From Blastomonas ursincola (GTDB taxonomy: Bacteria > Pseudomonadota > Alphaproteobacteria > Sphingomonadales > Sphingomonadaceae), in assembly GCF_013607875.1 (NCBI RefSeq), contig NZ_VDES01000001.1:910316-974315 (forward strand): a stretch of 64,000 bases of DNA, given 5' to 3'. Shown piece by piece: positions 9,517 through 20,314 of this stretch (its first letter is position 1; the number at the start of each line of letters is the position of its first letter). Both the position numbers and the translations under genes were made by a program. The notes under the pieces were generated by a model. The model was given only the letters and a program-made list of their open reading frames with translations, did not search any database and was not told where the DNA came from.

Positions 9517-9924
9517 CTATCGTCCCTCCCTGATCGAACGAACGCCTTCGGGTGAGCGGCCGCCGTCGAGCATCATCTGGCGATATTCGGGCCAGCTCAT
9601 GTCGGTCATGGTGCTGACCGCCTCGGCAAAGGCGATACCGTCGGTGGAAAACAGCTTGGACAGGAAATAGATGTTCCCGCCCATGTCGAGCAGCGCATTG
9701 TAATCGCGCGCCAGCACCGCGAGCTTGGCCTCCTCGCTGATCGCCCATTCGTCCAGATAGGCGCGCTCGTCGGCCTTGAAGCGCTCGCGGTTCTCGGGCT
9801 TCATCAGGCTCATCGCGAACTGGTTGAGGTGATAGCCCTGCCGCGCGCGCTTGGCCGTGAACACGCGGGTGCCGGGAATGTCCTCGAACTCGGCGAGATA
9901 GGCGTGGATGTCGGTATGGGTCAC
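9517..9924 (-). CDS. ligA: Protocatechuate 4,5-dioxygenase alpha subunit
   Basis: A 135-residue LigA subunit. DIPGTRVFTAKRARQGY, NQFAMSLMKPENRERFKA and SKLFSTDG are diagnostic. The start is a GTG at 9924 that overlaps the ligJ stop as GTGA, with AAGGAG eight bases upstream. The subunit caps the LigB active site and contributes to carboxylate binding. It is co-transcribed with ligB and lies directly after ligJ. Confidence 0.95.
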   Translation of the reverse strand: MTHTDIHAYLAEFEDIPGTRVFTAKRARQGYHLNQFAMSLMKPENRERFKADERAYLDEWAISEEAKLAVLARDYNALLDMGGNIYFLSKLFSTDGIAFAEAVSTMTDMSWPEYRQMMLDGGRSPEGVRSIREGR

Positions 9925-10946
9925 AGTCCACGCTCCTTGAGCAGGGCATCGAGCCGGGGGAAGACGCGGCGGGCATTGCCCTCGAAGATCATGTGCCGCT
10001 CGGCATCGCTGATCTCCAGCGCGTCGACATAGCGCTTGGTATCGTCGAAATAATGGCCCGTGGTGGGGTCGATGCCGCGCACCGCGCCGACCATCTCGCT
10101 GCCGAACAGGATGTTCTTATTGTCGATCACATCGGCGAGCAGATCGATGCCCGGCTGGTGGTAGACGCAGGTATCGAAGAAGATGTTGTTCATCAGATGC
10201 GTGTCGAGCGCGGGCTTCTTGAGCATGTCGGCCAGCCCCCGATAGCGCCCCCAGTGATAGGGCACCGCGCCGCCGCCATGCGGGATGATGAAGCGCAGGG
10301 TCGGGAAATCGGCGAACAGGTCGCCCTCCAGCAGCTGCATGAACGCGATGGTGTCCGCCGCAATGTAATAGCCGCCGGTGGCGTGCATCGCAGGGTTGCA
10401 GCTGCCCGAAACGTGGATCATCGCCGGAACGTCCAGCTCGACCATCTTCTCGTAAAACGGGTACCAGTAGCGGTCGGTCAGCGGCGGATGCTGGAAATGG
10501 CCGCCGCCGGGATCGGGATTGAGGTTGCAACCGATAAAGCCGAGTTCGGTGACGCAGCGTTCGAGCTCCTCGATCGAGCCTGCCATGTCCGCCTTGGGGC
10601 TTTGCGGCAGCATGCACACGCCGACAAAGGTTTCGGGGAACAGGCCGACGACGCGCGCGATCAGGTCGTTGCAGCGCCGCGCCCATTCGCGCGCCACCGC
10701 CTCGTCACCGACATGCGGCGCCATGGCCGAGGCGCGCGGCGAGAAGATCGTCAGGTCCGCACCGCGCTCCCTGATCAGGCGCAGCTGGTTCGCCTCGATC
10801 GTCTCGCGGATCTCATCGTCGGAAATCTCGGGATAGGGCGGACAGACCGTCCCCGCCTTGAACGCGGCCTTCTGCTCCTCGCGCCAGGCGTCATGCGCCT
10901 TGGGCAGGACCGTGTAATGGCCGTGGCAATCGATGATCAGGGTCAT
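9921..10946 (-). CDS. ligJ: 4-oxalomesaconate hydratase
   Basis: A 341-residue amidohydrolase-fold protein, the same length as LigJ of SYK-6. The N-terminal MTLIIDCHGHYT metal-binding start, CNLNPDPGGG, IPHGGGAVPYHWGRY and NILFGSEM are family hallmarks. It hydrates 4-oxalomesaconate to 4-carboxy-4-hydroxy-2-oxoadipate. The ATG at 10946 overlaps the upstream dehydrogenase stop as ATGA; the frame extends further upstream but only through the neighbour's coding region. Residues for the zinc site (His, His, Glu/Asp) are present. Confidence 0.94.
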   Translation of the reverse strand: MTLIIDCHGHYTVLPKAHDAWREEQKAAFKAGTVCPPYPEISDDEIRETIEANQLRLIRERGADLTIFSPRASAMAPHVGDEAVAREWARRCNDLIARVVGLFPETFVGVCMLPQSPKADMAGSIEELERCVTELGFIGCNLNPDPGGGHFQHPPLTDRYWYPFYEKMVELDVPAMIHVSGSCNPAMHATGGYYIAADTIAFMQLLEGDLFADFPTLRFIIPHGGGAVPYHWGRYRGLADMLKKPALDTHLMNNIFFDTCVYHQPGIDLLADVIDNKNILFGSEMVGAVRGIDPTTGHYFDDTKRYVDALEISDAERHMIFEGNARRVFPRLDALLKERGL

Positions 10947-11806
10947 GCGCTTCTCTTGAGCTGAGGAATGTCGAGGGCGGCGAGCTTGGCCTGCAGGCCA
11001 TCGGGCGGAGCGATGCGCAGCGTGCCGATGTCGCGCTGGCGCTGGATCGTGCCGCGCGTCATGACGGGGTCGACGCCGAGGTCCGCCAGCGTCGCGGCAA
11101 CCTCTTCCATCTCGGCGGCGCGGCGCAGCCCGTGCGCCATCATCCGGTCGAGATTGTAATCGAACCGCTCTGCCCAGCTTTGCGGCTTCCAGCTGGCGTC
11201 GAGCGAGGCGGTGACGGCATCGAGCACGCCCGCCTGCGCCGCCGCGAGCGCACATTCCGCAGAGAGCGCCTCGAGCCCCTTGACCATCACCGAGCGGACC
11301 ATCTTGATCGCGCTCGCCTGGCCGGTCGCGTCTCCGGCGATGGAGACATGCGCAAAACCCAGCGCCTGCAGCGCCTCGGCAGCGTCGGCGGCATGCGGGC
11401 CGGAAACCAGCAGCGGCACGTTGCGGCGCTGCGGCAGCACGGGAGCCATCACCGCGACATCCGCATAGCGGCCGCCCGCCGCCTCGATCGTCGTCGCGGC
11501 CTCGGCCTTGCTGGCGGGCGCGACGCTATTCATGTCGAGCCAGAGCGCGCCGGGGCGCAGCATCGGCGCATAATCGCGCGCCGCCACCACGGCCTGGTCT
11601 GCCGTGACCAGGCACAGCACGATCTCTGCCTTGGCGAGCGCGGTGGCGACATCCTCCTCGCCATGCACCCCCGCCTCGGCATAGGCGGCGAGCATCGCGC
11701 CGCGTTCGGCCAGCAGGTCGGTCTTGCGATCGAAGGCGCGCGCGCCGGGCCAGGCAAAGGCCCTGCCCGCTTCGCCAAAGCCGATAAAGGTTGCGTCCAG
11801 CGTCAT
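10943..11806 (-). CDS. NAD(P)-dependent dehydrogenase with DUF1932 C-terminal domain
   Basis: A 287-residue protein related to 6-phosphogluconate and beta-hydroxyacid dehydrogenases. The N-terminal Rossmann motif is GFGEAGRAF, a conserved catalytic Lys is in SAIKMVRSVM, and the C-terminal half matches the DUF1932 type. It opens the minus-strand lig operon and is coupled to ligJ by ATGA. No step of the standard 4,5-cleavage route needs it, so it may act on a side product or on a related substrate such as a gallate or C1-C2 lignin unit. The assignment rests on fold only. Confidence 0.8.
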   Translation of the reverse strand: MTLDATFIGFGEAGRAFAWPGARAFDRKTDLLAERGAMLAAYAEAGVHGEEDVATALAKAEIVLCLVTADQAVVAARDYAPMLRPGALWLDMNSVAPASKAEAATTIEAAGGRYADVAVMAPVLPQRRNVPLLVSGPHAADAAEALQALGFAHVSIAGDATGQASAIKMVRSVMVKGLEALSAECALAAAQAGVLDAVTASLDASWKPQSWAERFDYNLDRMMAHGLRRAAEMEEVAATLADLGVDPVMTRGTIQRQRDIGTLRIAPPDGLQAKLAALDIPQLKRSA

Positions 11807-11869
11807 GCCAGCGGCCTAGGCGATGGCGCGCCCGCACCACCAATCCAATTGCACCCCGGCTTATTGATT

Positions 11870-13066
11870 TTAGTGAAGTCTGGTTTCGCTTGAGGCGAGA
11901 TGGATGAGGTCCACCAGCCGCTGCTGGGCCTGGGTCGGTCGCCAGCCGCGCCGCGTGGTGAGGCCGATGGTGCGCACGCTGCCGGGCAGATCGACATCGA
12001 TCCGCACCAGCATCTGCAGCTCGAGCTCCACCGAAATCTGGTCGGGCGAGAGCAGCGTCAGCAGGTCGCTCTGCATGATGAGCCCGCGGATCACCATCAC
12101 CGATCCGCATTCGACCGGCACCGGCGGCGGATCGCCCGCGAACAGCGCCTGCCAGTGCGCGCGCAAAGGCGTGCCCTGCGGCCCGACCACCCAGGACTGC
12201 GCCTGCAATTCTGCCAGCTCGACCCGCCGCCCGGCGAGCGGATGGCCCTTGCGCGCGAACACTGCGAGCCGGTCGGTGAACAGCGGCACCTGTTCGACAT
12301 CGGACGGGGGCGTGTCGCGGAGCGCGCCGATGGTCACATCGATGACGCCATCGAGCAGCGGATCGATCAGCTCGCGCCAAGAGCCCTCGATCACATCGAC
12401 GACCGTGCCAGGGCAATCATCCAGAAAACGCGCGATCGCGCGCGGCACGACGAGCGCGCGGCTGAGCGGCATCGCGCCGATGGCGATGCGGGTGGCCGGA
12501 TGCGCCTCGCCCAGCGCTTCAGCGATTCCCGCGGCAAGCTCGCCCGAGGCGAGGCGAACGCCGCGCGCCATCGCCCGGCCTGCCGGGGTCAGCGCCATGC
12601 CGCGTCCGCGCCGCTCGGCCAGCACCTGCCCGCTGATCTGCTCGAGCTCGCGCACCGCACGGTGGATGCCGGGTTGCGAAAGCCCGCTCGCCAGCGCGGC
12701 GCCGGCAAAGCCCTGCGCATCGGCAAAATGCAGGAACGCCTGAAGCTGCGTCGCAGTCATCAGCTGCTCGGGGCGCGAAAAGCCGCGCGTTCCCGCCCTG
12801 CCCTGCCGCCGGACCGCAGCGGCCAGATGCACGAACGCCCGCTCGACGCGTTCGGAAAGCGCCTCGCCTGCCAATGTCGGCTCGACCCCGCCCGAATGGC
12901 GGTCAAACAGCAGCACGCCCAGTTGCCGCTCGAGCTTGGCCATGCCCTGGGTCAGCGCCGGTTGCGACAGCCCCGCCGCCTCGGCCGCACGGTTGAGGCT
13001 GCGCAGCGCAACGACGCTGACCAGCGCGCGCAGATGGCGGAGGTTGAGGTCGAAGGGCCGGATCAT
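11870..13066 (-). CDS. LysR-type regulator with two N-terminal winged-helix domains
   Basis: A 398-residue regulator, about 100 residues longer than the normal 300. A first HTH_1 domain spans about residues 8-67 ([20 protein letters not shown]). A second spans about 103-165 ([20 protein letters not shown]), followed by a normal LysR co-inducer domain. The ATG at 13066 is preferred because the longer frame reads out of the promoter. The gene is divergent from ligK by 97 bp and upstream of the ligJ operon by 63 bp, the position expected for the lig pathway activator (LigR role). The tandem HTH architecture is the unusual feature. Confidence 0.85.
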   Translation of the reverse strand: MIRPFDLNLRHLRALVSVVALRSLNRAAEAAGLSQPALTQGMAKLERQLGVLLFDRHSGGVEPTLAGEALSERVERAFVHLAAAVRRQGRAGTRGFSRPEQLMTATQLQAFLHFADAQGFAGAALASGLSQPGIHRAVRELEQISGQVLAERRGRGMALTPAGRAMARGVRLASGELAAGIAEALGEAHPATRIAIGAMPLSRALVVPRAIARFLDDCPGTVVDVIEGSWRELIDPLLDGVIDVTIGALRDTPPSDVEQVPLFTDRLAVFARKGHPLAGRRVELAELQAQSWVVGPQGTPLRAHWQALFAGDPPPVPVECGSVMVIRGLIMQSDLLTLLSPDQISVELELQMLVRIDVDLPGSVRTIGLTTRRGWRPTQAQQRLVDLIHLASSETRLH

Positions 13067-13077
13067 GAATGCAACAC

Positions 13078-13092
13078 ATAGCAAAAACTTAT
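13078..13092. promoter_or_regulatory. Candidate LysR box between the dual-HTH regulator and ligK
   Basis: ATAGCAAAAACTTAT has the T-N11-A spacing and short dyad (ATA/TAT) typical of LysR binding sites and lies in the 97-bp divergent promoter region, the most A+T-rich stretch nearby. CTTATT also occurs in the gap upstream of the DUF1932 gene near 11859. This is a motif-level suggestion only. Confidence 0.35.
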
Positions 13093-13163
13093 TACCCGTC
13101 CACAATCTGGATTGGCATGAGACAGGCGCGCGGGGCCACGGCAGCAGCACAAGGAGCATCGCC

Positions 13164-13835
13164 ATGGGAATTGTTGTCCAGAATATCGAACGCACCGATC
13201 TTGCGGTGGTGGATGGGCTTGGGAGCGCAGGCGTCGCGACCGTGCACGAGGCGCAGGGCCGGATCGGCCTGCTGGCGCACCATATGCGGCCCATCTATTC
13301 CGGCGCACGGATCGCGGGCAATGCGGTGACCATCTCGGCGCCGCCGGGCGACAACTGGATGATCCATGTCGCGATCGAGCAGTTGCAGCCCGGCGACATC
13401 CTGGTGCTCGCGCCAACCAGCCCGTGCGTCGACGGCTATTTCGGCGACCTGCTGGCGACGAGTGCGATGGCGCGCGGCTGCCGCGGGCTGGTGATCGATG
13501 CCGGCGTGCGCGACGTGCGCGACCTGACGCAGATGGGCTTTCCGGTCTGGTCCAAGGCGGTGTTCGCGCAAGGCACGGTCAAGAACACGCTGGGCAGCGT
13601 CAACGTGCCGATCGTCTGCGCCGGTGCCGCGATCGATCCGGGCGATGTGATCGTCGCCGATGACGACGGCGTGTGCGTGGTCAAGCGCGCCGATGCCGCG
13701 GCGGTGCTGGAAAAGGCGCAGGAGCGCGAGGCCGCCGAGGAAGCCAAGCGCCAGCGGCTGGCAGCAGGCGAGCTGGGGCTCGACATCTACAACATGCGGC
13801 CGCGCCTCGCCGAAATGGGCCTGAAATATGTGTGA
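13164..13835 (+). CDS. ligK: 4-carboxy-4-hydroxy-2-oxoadipate aldolase
   Basis: A 223-residue RraA-fold (class II, metal-dependent) aldolase of the HMG/CHA aldolase family. [10 protein letters not shown] contains the Arg-Asp pair that binds substrate and metal in characterised relatives; [11 protein letters not shown] and [24 protein letters not shown]-type sequence, here in part, is typical. It splits the LigJ product into pyruvate and oxaloacetate, ending the pathway. AAGGAG sits seven bases before the ATG. It is the first gene of the plus-strand ligK-ligU-ligI operon. Confidence 0.93.
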   Translation: MGIVVQNIERTDLAVVDGLGSAGVATVHEAQGRIGLLAHHMRPIYSGARIAGNAVTISAPPGDNWMIHVAIEQLQPGDILVLAPTSPCVDGYFGDLLATSAMARGCRGLVIDAGVRDVRDLTQMGFPVWSKAVFAQGTVKNTLGSVNVPIVCAGAAIDPGDVIVADDDGVCVVKRADAAAVLEKAQEREAAEEAKRQRLAAGELGLDIYNMRPRLAEMGLKYV

Positions 13836-13837
13836 GC

Positions 13838-13886
13838 CCGCCCATTCAGGAAAAGTAGGAACCGGTTTTCCGCCCGGAATGGGCGG
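13838..13886. repeat. Inverted repeat between ligK and ligU
   Basis: CCGCCCATTC at 13838-13847 is exactly complementary to GAATGGGCGG at 13877-13886, with a 29-base spacer. There is no T-run, so in the transcript it would form a stem-loop in the ligK-ligU gap rather than a terminator. It may affect mRNA stability. Confidence 0.55.
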
Positions 13887-13919
13887 CAACGAACGCGCTC
13901 CCCTGAAAGGAACGGGCTC

Positions 13920-15856
<1,937 letters not shown>

Positions 15857-15863
15857 GGCCGGG

Positions 15864-16832
15864 TCAGAAGCGGTCGAGATCGTTGGCGAGCGTTACCGGA
15901 CCGGTGAAGCGCTTTCTGATCTCGGCAATATAGCCCTTGGTCCGCTCCGGATCGGGCGTGCCTGCGGCAAAATGCGTGATCACCAGCGCCTTCACCCCTG
16001 CCCGCGATGCCAGCTGGCCCACGGCATCGGGCGTCAGATGGTGCGTGGACAGGTGCTGCTCGAGCTGCTGCTTCGCCTGGGGTGGCATGTCGGGCGAATT
16101 GCGCGCGACATTGGCCATGGTGCCGCCCATATCGATCATCTCGCTGACCAGCAGGTCGGCGCCTTTGGCGAGTTTCTCCACCGCCGCGCTGGGCCCGGTA
16201 TCGCCGGTATAGACGATCGAGCGCGATCCCAGATCGAAGCGGAAACTGAACGATTTGTAGTTGCGGTCCTCAAGGCTTCCCGGCGCGAAATCGTAATGCG
16301 AATTCTGCGCGGCGGTGACCGAGAATCCGTCGACCGCCATCCGCTCGCCATCGGTCAGCTCGATCACCCGCACCGTGTCAGCAGGCGGTGCCCAGGGCTG
16401 GCCGGGAATGCCATAGCCGACGCGCGCGGCGGGCTGCATCGAGGCGACCATGCCGGCGACAAGTTCGCGCGTGCCCGGAGGACCATAAACGGTGATGGGA
16501 TCGCGCTGGTTGGTCTGGTTGCGCAGTGCGAGCACGGCGGAAAGCCCGCCGGTGTGATCGGCATGCAGATGGCTGAGAAACACCGCGCGCACCCTGGGCA
16601 ACAGGATGCCGGCACGCGCCAGCTGCTGGACCGTGCCGTCGCCCGCATCGACCAGATAGACCTTGCCCTGATGCACCAGCGCGTTGGCGGGCTGCGACCG
16701 GTCCGGCGAAGGCACCGGGCCGCCCATCGTGCCGAGGGTGATGAAACCGTCCGCGCCCGGCACGGGCTGGGCCGCGACCGGTGCTGCGGCCAGAAGAACC
16801 GCTAGCACCGGTGCGACCGCCCAGCCGCGCAT
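15864..16832 (-). CDS. Secreted metallo-beta-lactamase-fold hydrolase
   Basis: A 322-residue protein with a signal peptide (cleavage near AAPVAAQ, residue 21). The metal-binding HLHADH motif is at residues 88-93, with YTGDTGPS and a late VITHFAAG histidine. It resembles the ribonuclease Z/arylsulfatase-like branch of the fold. It should act in the periplasm on an ester, phosphate or sulfate ester. Its start overlaps the TonB receptor stop by one base (TGATG), so receptor and hydrolase are made together, which suggests processing of the imported compound. Confidence 0.86.
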   Translation of the reverse strand: MRGWAVAPVLAVLLAAAPVAAQPVPGADGFITLGTMGGPVPSPDRSQPANALVHQGKVYLVDAGDGTVQQLARAGILLPRVRAVFLSHLHADHTGGLSAVLALRNQTNQRDPITVYGPPGTRELVAGMVASMQPAARVGYGIPGQPWAPPADTVRVIELTDGERMAVDGFSVTAAQNSHYDFAPGSLEDRNYKSFSFRFDLGSRSIVYTGDTGPSAAVEKLAKGADLLVSEMIDMGGTMANVARNSPDMPPQAKQQLEQHLSTHHLTPDAVGQLASRAGVKALVITHFAAGTPDPERTKGYIAEIRKRFTGPVTLANDLDRF

Positions 16833-19144
16833 CAGAAGTTGAACCCTACGCGCACGCCATAGGTCCGCGGCGGACGCAGCGTCGCCACCGGGAAGTCGAG
16901 GATCGGGCGGGTGCCCGCACGCGCCAGCACTTCCTCGTCGGTGATGTTGTTGATGAACGCGGTGATGTTCCAGCCACCGCGATCTTCCAGCGTCGCATAG
17001 GCATCGGCCATGGCAAAGCTGCCCTGGCGTTCTTCCGGACGGAAATTCGAGTTCATGAAGCGGCTGCTCTCGATATTGCCGCGCGCGCCGAGGATGAGAT
17101 TAAGGTCGCCGGTCAGCTCGAACGTGCGCTCATAGCCCAGGTTCAGCGCCCATTTCGGCGAGTTGACCGTCGGGCGGCCCGAACAGTCGATGTCGAAGAA
17201 GCGCGCGGTGTTGACGCCCGGATTGGCAAGACGGCTGCCCAGCGTGGTGCATCCCGTGGTCACCGGCGCTCCGGTGGGTGAGAAGTTCGCCGTGGTCAGG
17301 CGGTCATATTTGCCGTTAAGATACTGCACGTTGAGGCTGAACAGGTCGTTGCGGCTCGGCGCGAACCGGGCCTCCAGCTCGGCACCATAGATGCGCGACT
17401 TGCCCGCGTTCACCGTGGTCGAACCCTGCGCAAAGATGCCGCCAGCGGTCCGCACGCCGCCGACAAAGGTGATCTGCTGGTCCTTGTAGTCCCAGTAGAA
17501 GGCCTCGATGTTCAGCTGCAGCTTGTTGTCGAAGAAGCGGTTCTTGGCACCCACCGTGAACGCGGTGAGGTTTTCGGGCGCGAAGGTGTTGTTCGGCGGC
17601 TGGGCGACGAAGAAGCCGCCCGACTTGAAGCCGGTCGCAGCGTTTGCATAGACCAGCGACTGCGGACCGGCATCCCATTCGAGACCCGCCTTCCAGGTGA
17701 ATTTCTCGAACGACAGGTCGCCGGTGAACGGCGCGCTGAGCGGCGGATTGATCGGGCCGGGCAGACCGCCCGAGGCGACCGAGGTCAGCTGCTTCTTGTC
17801 TTCCTTCGTATAACGGCCACCGGCGACGAGACGCAGCGTATCGGTGATGTCGAAGGTCAGCTGGCCGAAAGCGGCAACGCTTTCGGTGCTCAGACGCGGG
17901 GTGAAGCGCGTGGTCGAGATATTGCCCTGGCGGAAGAAATTCTCGGTTTCCTGGTTTTCGCCGAAATAGAACAGGCCGACGACATAGCGCAGCCGCTGGT
18001 CCTCGTTAGACGCGAGCCGGACCTCAAGCGAGCTCTGCTCGGCAACGTCGCGAATCGTTCCTGCAAAGCCCGGCAGATAGGTCAGAACGTTCACATCCGA
18101 TCGGCGATAGGCCGGAATGAAGGTCAGCGTGCCGAAGCCCATATCGCCGGTGATCGTGGCGCTCACGCCGATGAACTCGTTGTCCAGGAACCCGTCGGTG
18201 CCGGGCAGCGCGACGCAGCCGCTGTTGACGAAATTGCCCGGGCCTCCGCAGAACGGTGGCGCGAAGATGCCCGATGCGAGCTGGCGGATGGCGGCCCGTG
18301 CCCGCGGATCGGAGATGCTCACGCGGTCTTCCAGCGCGGGGACCGTGTAGCGAGCCTCGGGCAGCAGCACCGCGCCCGCGCCCTTGCCGCCCTGATTGTA
18401 GTAATCCGCGACCAGCAGCATCGACCAGCGATCCGACGGTTCGATCAGCAGCGACGCGCGGAAGGCCTCGCCCTTGTCATCGTCATAGCCGTCCGAGATA
18501 TAGCCATCGCGATCGACCACCTGGCCCGCGAGGCGCAGCGCGACCGTGTCGCCGATCGGAATGTTCAGCGCGACGACCGACTTCTTGCTGTCGTAATTGC
18601 CATATTCGAAGAATCCCTCGCCGCCGAACGTGCCCAGCACGGGCTTTTTCGGAATGACGTTGATCGCGCCGCCGGTGGCGTTGCGCCCATAGAGCGTGCC
18701 CTGCGGACCCTTGACCACCTCGACACGCTCGAGATCGTAGAACACGCCTGCCGGCGCGGTCGGGCGGCCGACATAGATGCCGTTGAAGTTGAACGCGACC
18801 GCGTTTTCAGCGAACGAGTTCTGCGAATTGGTGCCAACGCCGCGCAGAAAGAAGCTGGTGGTGCCGCCGGTCGGCTGGACGACCAGCGAGGGGACCAGAC
18901 GGCCGAGATTGGCGGTTTCGGTGATCCCGGCATTGACTAGATCCTCGCCGCCCACGGCCGTCACGGCGACGGCGGCGCGCTGCAGGCTTTCCTCGCGGCG
19001 TTGCGCAGTCACGACGATCTCGCCCAGACCCTGGTCTTCGGTGGCTTCGGCTTGCTCGGAAGCGGTGGCATCCTGTGCGATGGCGGTGGCGGGAACGCTC
19101 AGAGCCGCGAGCACGGTGGTGGCCAGCAGAAATGCCTTCATCAT
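16832..19144 (-). CDS. TonB-dependent outer-membrane receptor
   Basis: A 770-residue receptor with signal peptide (cleavage near TAIAQ), IVVTAQRREE, a plug with EVVKGPQGTLYGRNATGG, and a barrel that ends in VRVGFNF-like sequence with terminal Phe. Two ATG codons in a row (19144, 19141) follow GGGGAG; either could be used. It is the first gene of a two-gene operon with the secreted hydrolase. The promoter is divergent from the NodD-like regulator, so co-regulation with the 20-29 kb catabolic operon is likely but unproven. Confidence 0.93.
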   Translation of the reverse strand: MMKAFLLATTVLAALSVPATAIAQDATASEQAEATEDQGLGEIVVTAQRREESLQRAAVAVTAVGGEDLVNAGITETANLGRLVPSLVVQPTGGTTSFFLRGVGTNSQNSFAENAVAFNFNGIYVGRPTAPAGVFYDLERVEVVKGPQGTLYGRNATGGAINVIPKKPVLGTFGGEGFFEYGNYDSKKSVVALNIPIGDTVALRLAGQVVDRDGYISDGYDDDKGEAFRASLLIEPSDRWSMLLVADYYNQGGKGAGAVLLPEARYTVPALEDRVSISDPRARAAIRQLASGIFAPPFCGGPGNFVNSGCVALPGTDGFLDNEFIGVSATITGDMGFGTLTFIPAYRRSDVNVLTYLPGFAGTIRDVAEQSSLEVRLASNEDQRLRYVVGLFYFGENQETENFFRQGNISTTRFTPRLSTESVAAFGQLTFDITDTLRLVAGGRYTKEDKKQLTSVASGGLPGPINPPLSAPFTGDLSFEKFTWKAGLEWDAGPQSLVYANAATGFKSGGFFVAQPPNNTFAPENLTAFTVGAKNRFFDNKLQLNIEAFYWDYKDQQITFVGGVRTAGGIFAQGSTTVNAGKSRIYGAELEARFAPSRNDLFSLNVQYLNGKYDRLTTANFSPTGAPVTTGCTTLGSRLANPGVNTARFFDIDCSGRPTVNSPKWALNLGYERTFELTGDLNLILGARGNIESSRFMNSNFRPEERQGSFAMADAYATLEDRGGWNITAFINNITDEEVLARAGTRPILDFPVATLRPPRTYGVRVGFNF

Positions 19145-19218
19145 CAATCTCCCCAAAAGCGCGTGATGCCTGCACGGGCACCCGCTGTATCGGGAACGTG
19201 TTTACGAGAAATGCTAGC

Positions 19219-19258
19219 CATAGGTGAAATCTTTTGTTTTAATGATAATCCAACAATC
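19219..19258. promoter_or_regulatory. Divergent promoter region with possible LysR-site elements
   Basis: The 133-bp gap between the second TonB receptor and the NodD-like gene is strongly A+T-rich. CATAGGT (19219-19225) is the complement of ACCTATG, which also occurs upstream of the first TonB receptor (5930-5936). ATCCAACAATC at 19248-19258 resembles the ATCNAAACAATC part of rhizobial nod boxes. Both similarities are short and may be chance. Confidence 0.25.
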
Positions 19259-19277
19259 ACACTGATAGGTTAATCGC

Positions 19278-20183
19278 ATGCGCTTCAAGGGTCTCGATCT
19301 CAACCTGCTCGTCGCCTTCAGCGTGCTGATGGACACGCGCAGCGTCTCGCGCGCCGCCGAGCAGCTCAATCTCAGCCAGCCCGCGATGAGCGCGGCATTG
19401 GGGCGGCTGCGCGACTATTTCGGCGACGATCTGCTGGTGCTGCAGGGCAAGCGCATGTTCCCCACCCCCTATGCCGAATCGCTGGTACCGATGGTGCAGG
19501 ACACGCTGCGCCGCATCGATGCGCTGATCACCACCTCGACCAGTTTCGACCCTGCCACGTCGCAACGCGTGTTCCGGCTGATCGCGTCGGACTATATCAC
19601 CGCTGCGGTCATCGCGCCGCTGTCGCGTCGCCTGGCGCATGTCGCACCGGGCATAAGGCTGGAAGCGGTGCTGCCCTCTGACGGCAGCGCGGATCTGATC
19701 GCGCAGGGAGCATTCGACCTGCTGATCACGCCCGAGGAGTTCATCAACCCCGGCCAGCCCGCCGAACTGCTGTTCGAGGAGCGCCATGTGATTGTCGGAT
19801 GGAAGAACAATCCCGTCTTTGCCGGCGAGGTGACGCTGGAGGATGTGCTGCGCGCAGGCCATGTCGGCATCCAGATGGGCAACCAGCGTACCAGCGCCTT
19901 TGCCGACAGCATCATGGAGAAGCTTGGGCATTTCCGCCGGATGGAGATGACCGCCTCGTCGTTCACGGTCGTGCCCTGGCTGATCATCGAGACCAATCGG
20001 CTCGCTTTGATGCACGAACGGCTGGCGCGCGTGATGGCACGGATGTTTCCGCTGGCGATCGCACCCATTCCCTTCGAGTTTCCGGCGATGCGCGAGATGA
20101 TGCAGTTCAACCATGCCCGCAGCGCCGATGAAGGGCTGGCCTGGCTGCGCGGGGAGCTGCGCCGCGACAGCAAGCTCGATTGA
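19278..20183 (+). CDS. LysR-type regulator of the NodD/NahR type
   Basis: A 301-residue LysR regulator. The first residues, MRFKGLDLNLLVA, are the classic NodD-family opening, followed by the HTH AAEQLNLSQPAMSAALGRL. The co-inducer domain also follows NodD spacing (FDPATSQRVFRLIASDY, GHVGIQMGNQR). NodD proteins respond to flavonoids and NahR to salicylate. It is divergent from the receptor/hydrolase operon and upstream of the flavin monooxygenase operon, which it most likely controls. The inducer is an inference. Confidence 0.9.
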   Translation: MRFKGLDLNLLVAFSVLMDTRSVSRAAEQLNLSQPAMSAALGRLRDYFGDDLLVLQGKRMFPTPYAESLVPMVQDTLRRIDALITTSTSFDPATSQRVFRLIASDYITAAVIAPLSRRLAHVAPGIRLEAVLPSDGSADLIAQGAFDLLITPEEFINPGQPAELLFEERHVIVGWKNNPVFAGEVTLEDVLRAGHVGIQMGNQRTSAFADSIMEKLGHFRRMEMTASSFTVVPWLIIETNRLALMHERLARVMARMFPLAIAPIPFEFPAMREMMQFNHARSADEGLAWLRGELRRDSKLD

Positions 20184-20187
20184 CACA

Positions 20188-20244
20188 ATCCATTTGCAGA
20201 ACTGATACCTAGGCATAAATACAATAAGATTTACAGATTTACAG
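20188..20244 (+). promoter_or_regulatory. Nod-box-like sequence upstream of the catabolic operon
   Basis: ATCCAT at 20188 and ACAATAAGATTTACAGATTT at 20221-20240 resemble the two ends of the rhizobial nod box (ATCCAY and ACAATCRATTTTACCAATC). The spacing is about five bases longer than in a nod box. A tandem ATTTACAG repeat lies inside. It lies about 70 bases before the monooxygenase start. The match is degenerate. Confidence 0.35.
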
Positions 20245-20314
20245 CTCTCCCCTTATCTAGGCCGGGATGAACAGGCCCGGCGTCGCAATGCCGGGCGGGG
20301 AGAGGCATATCGGC

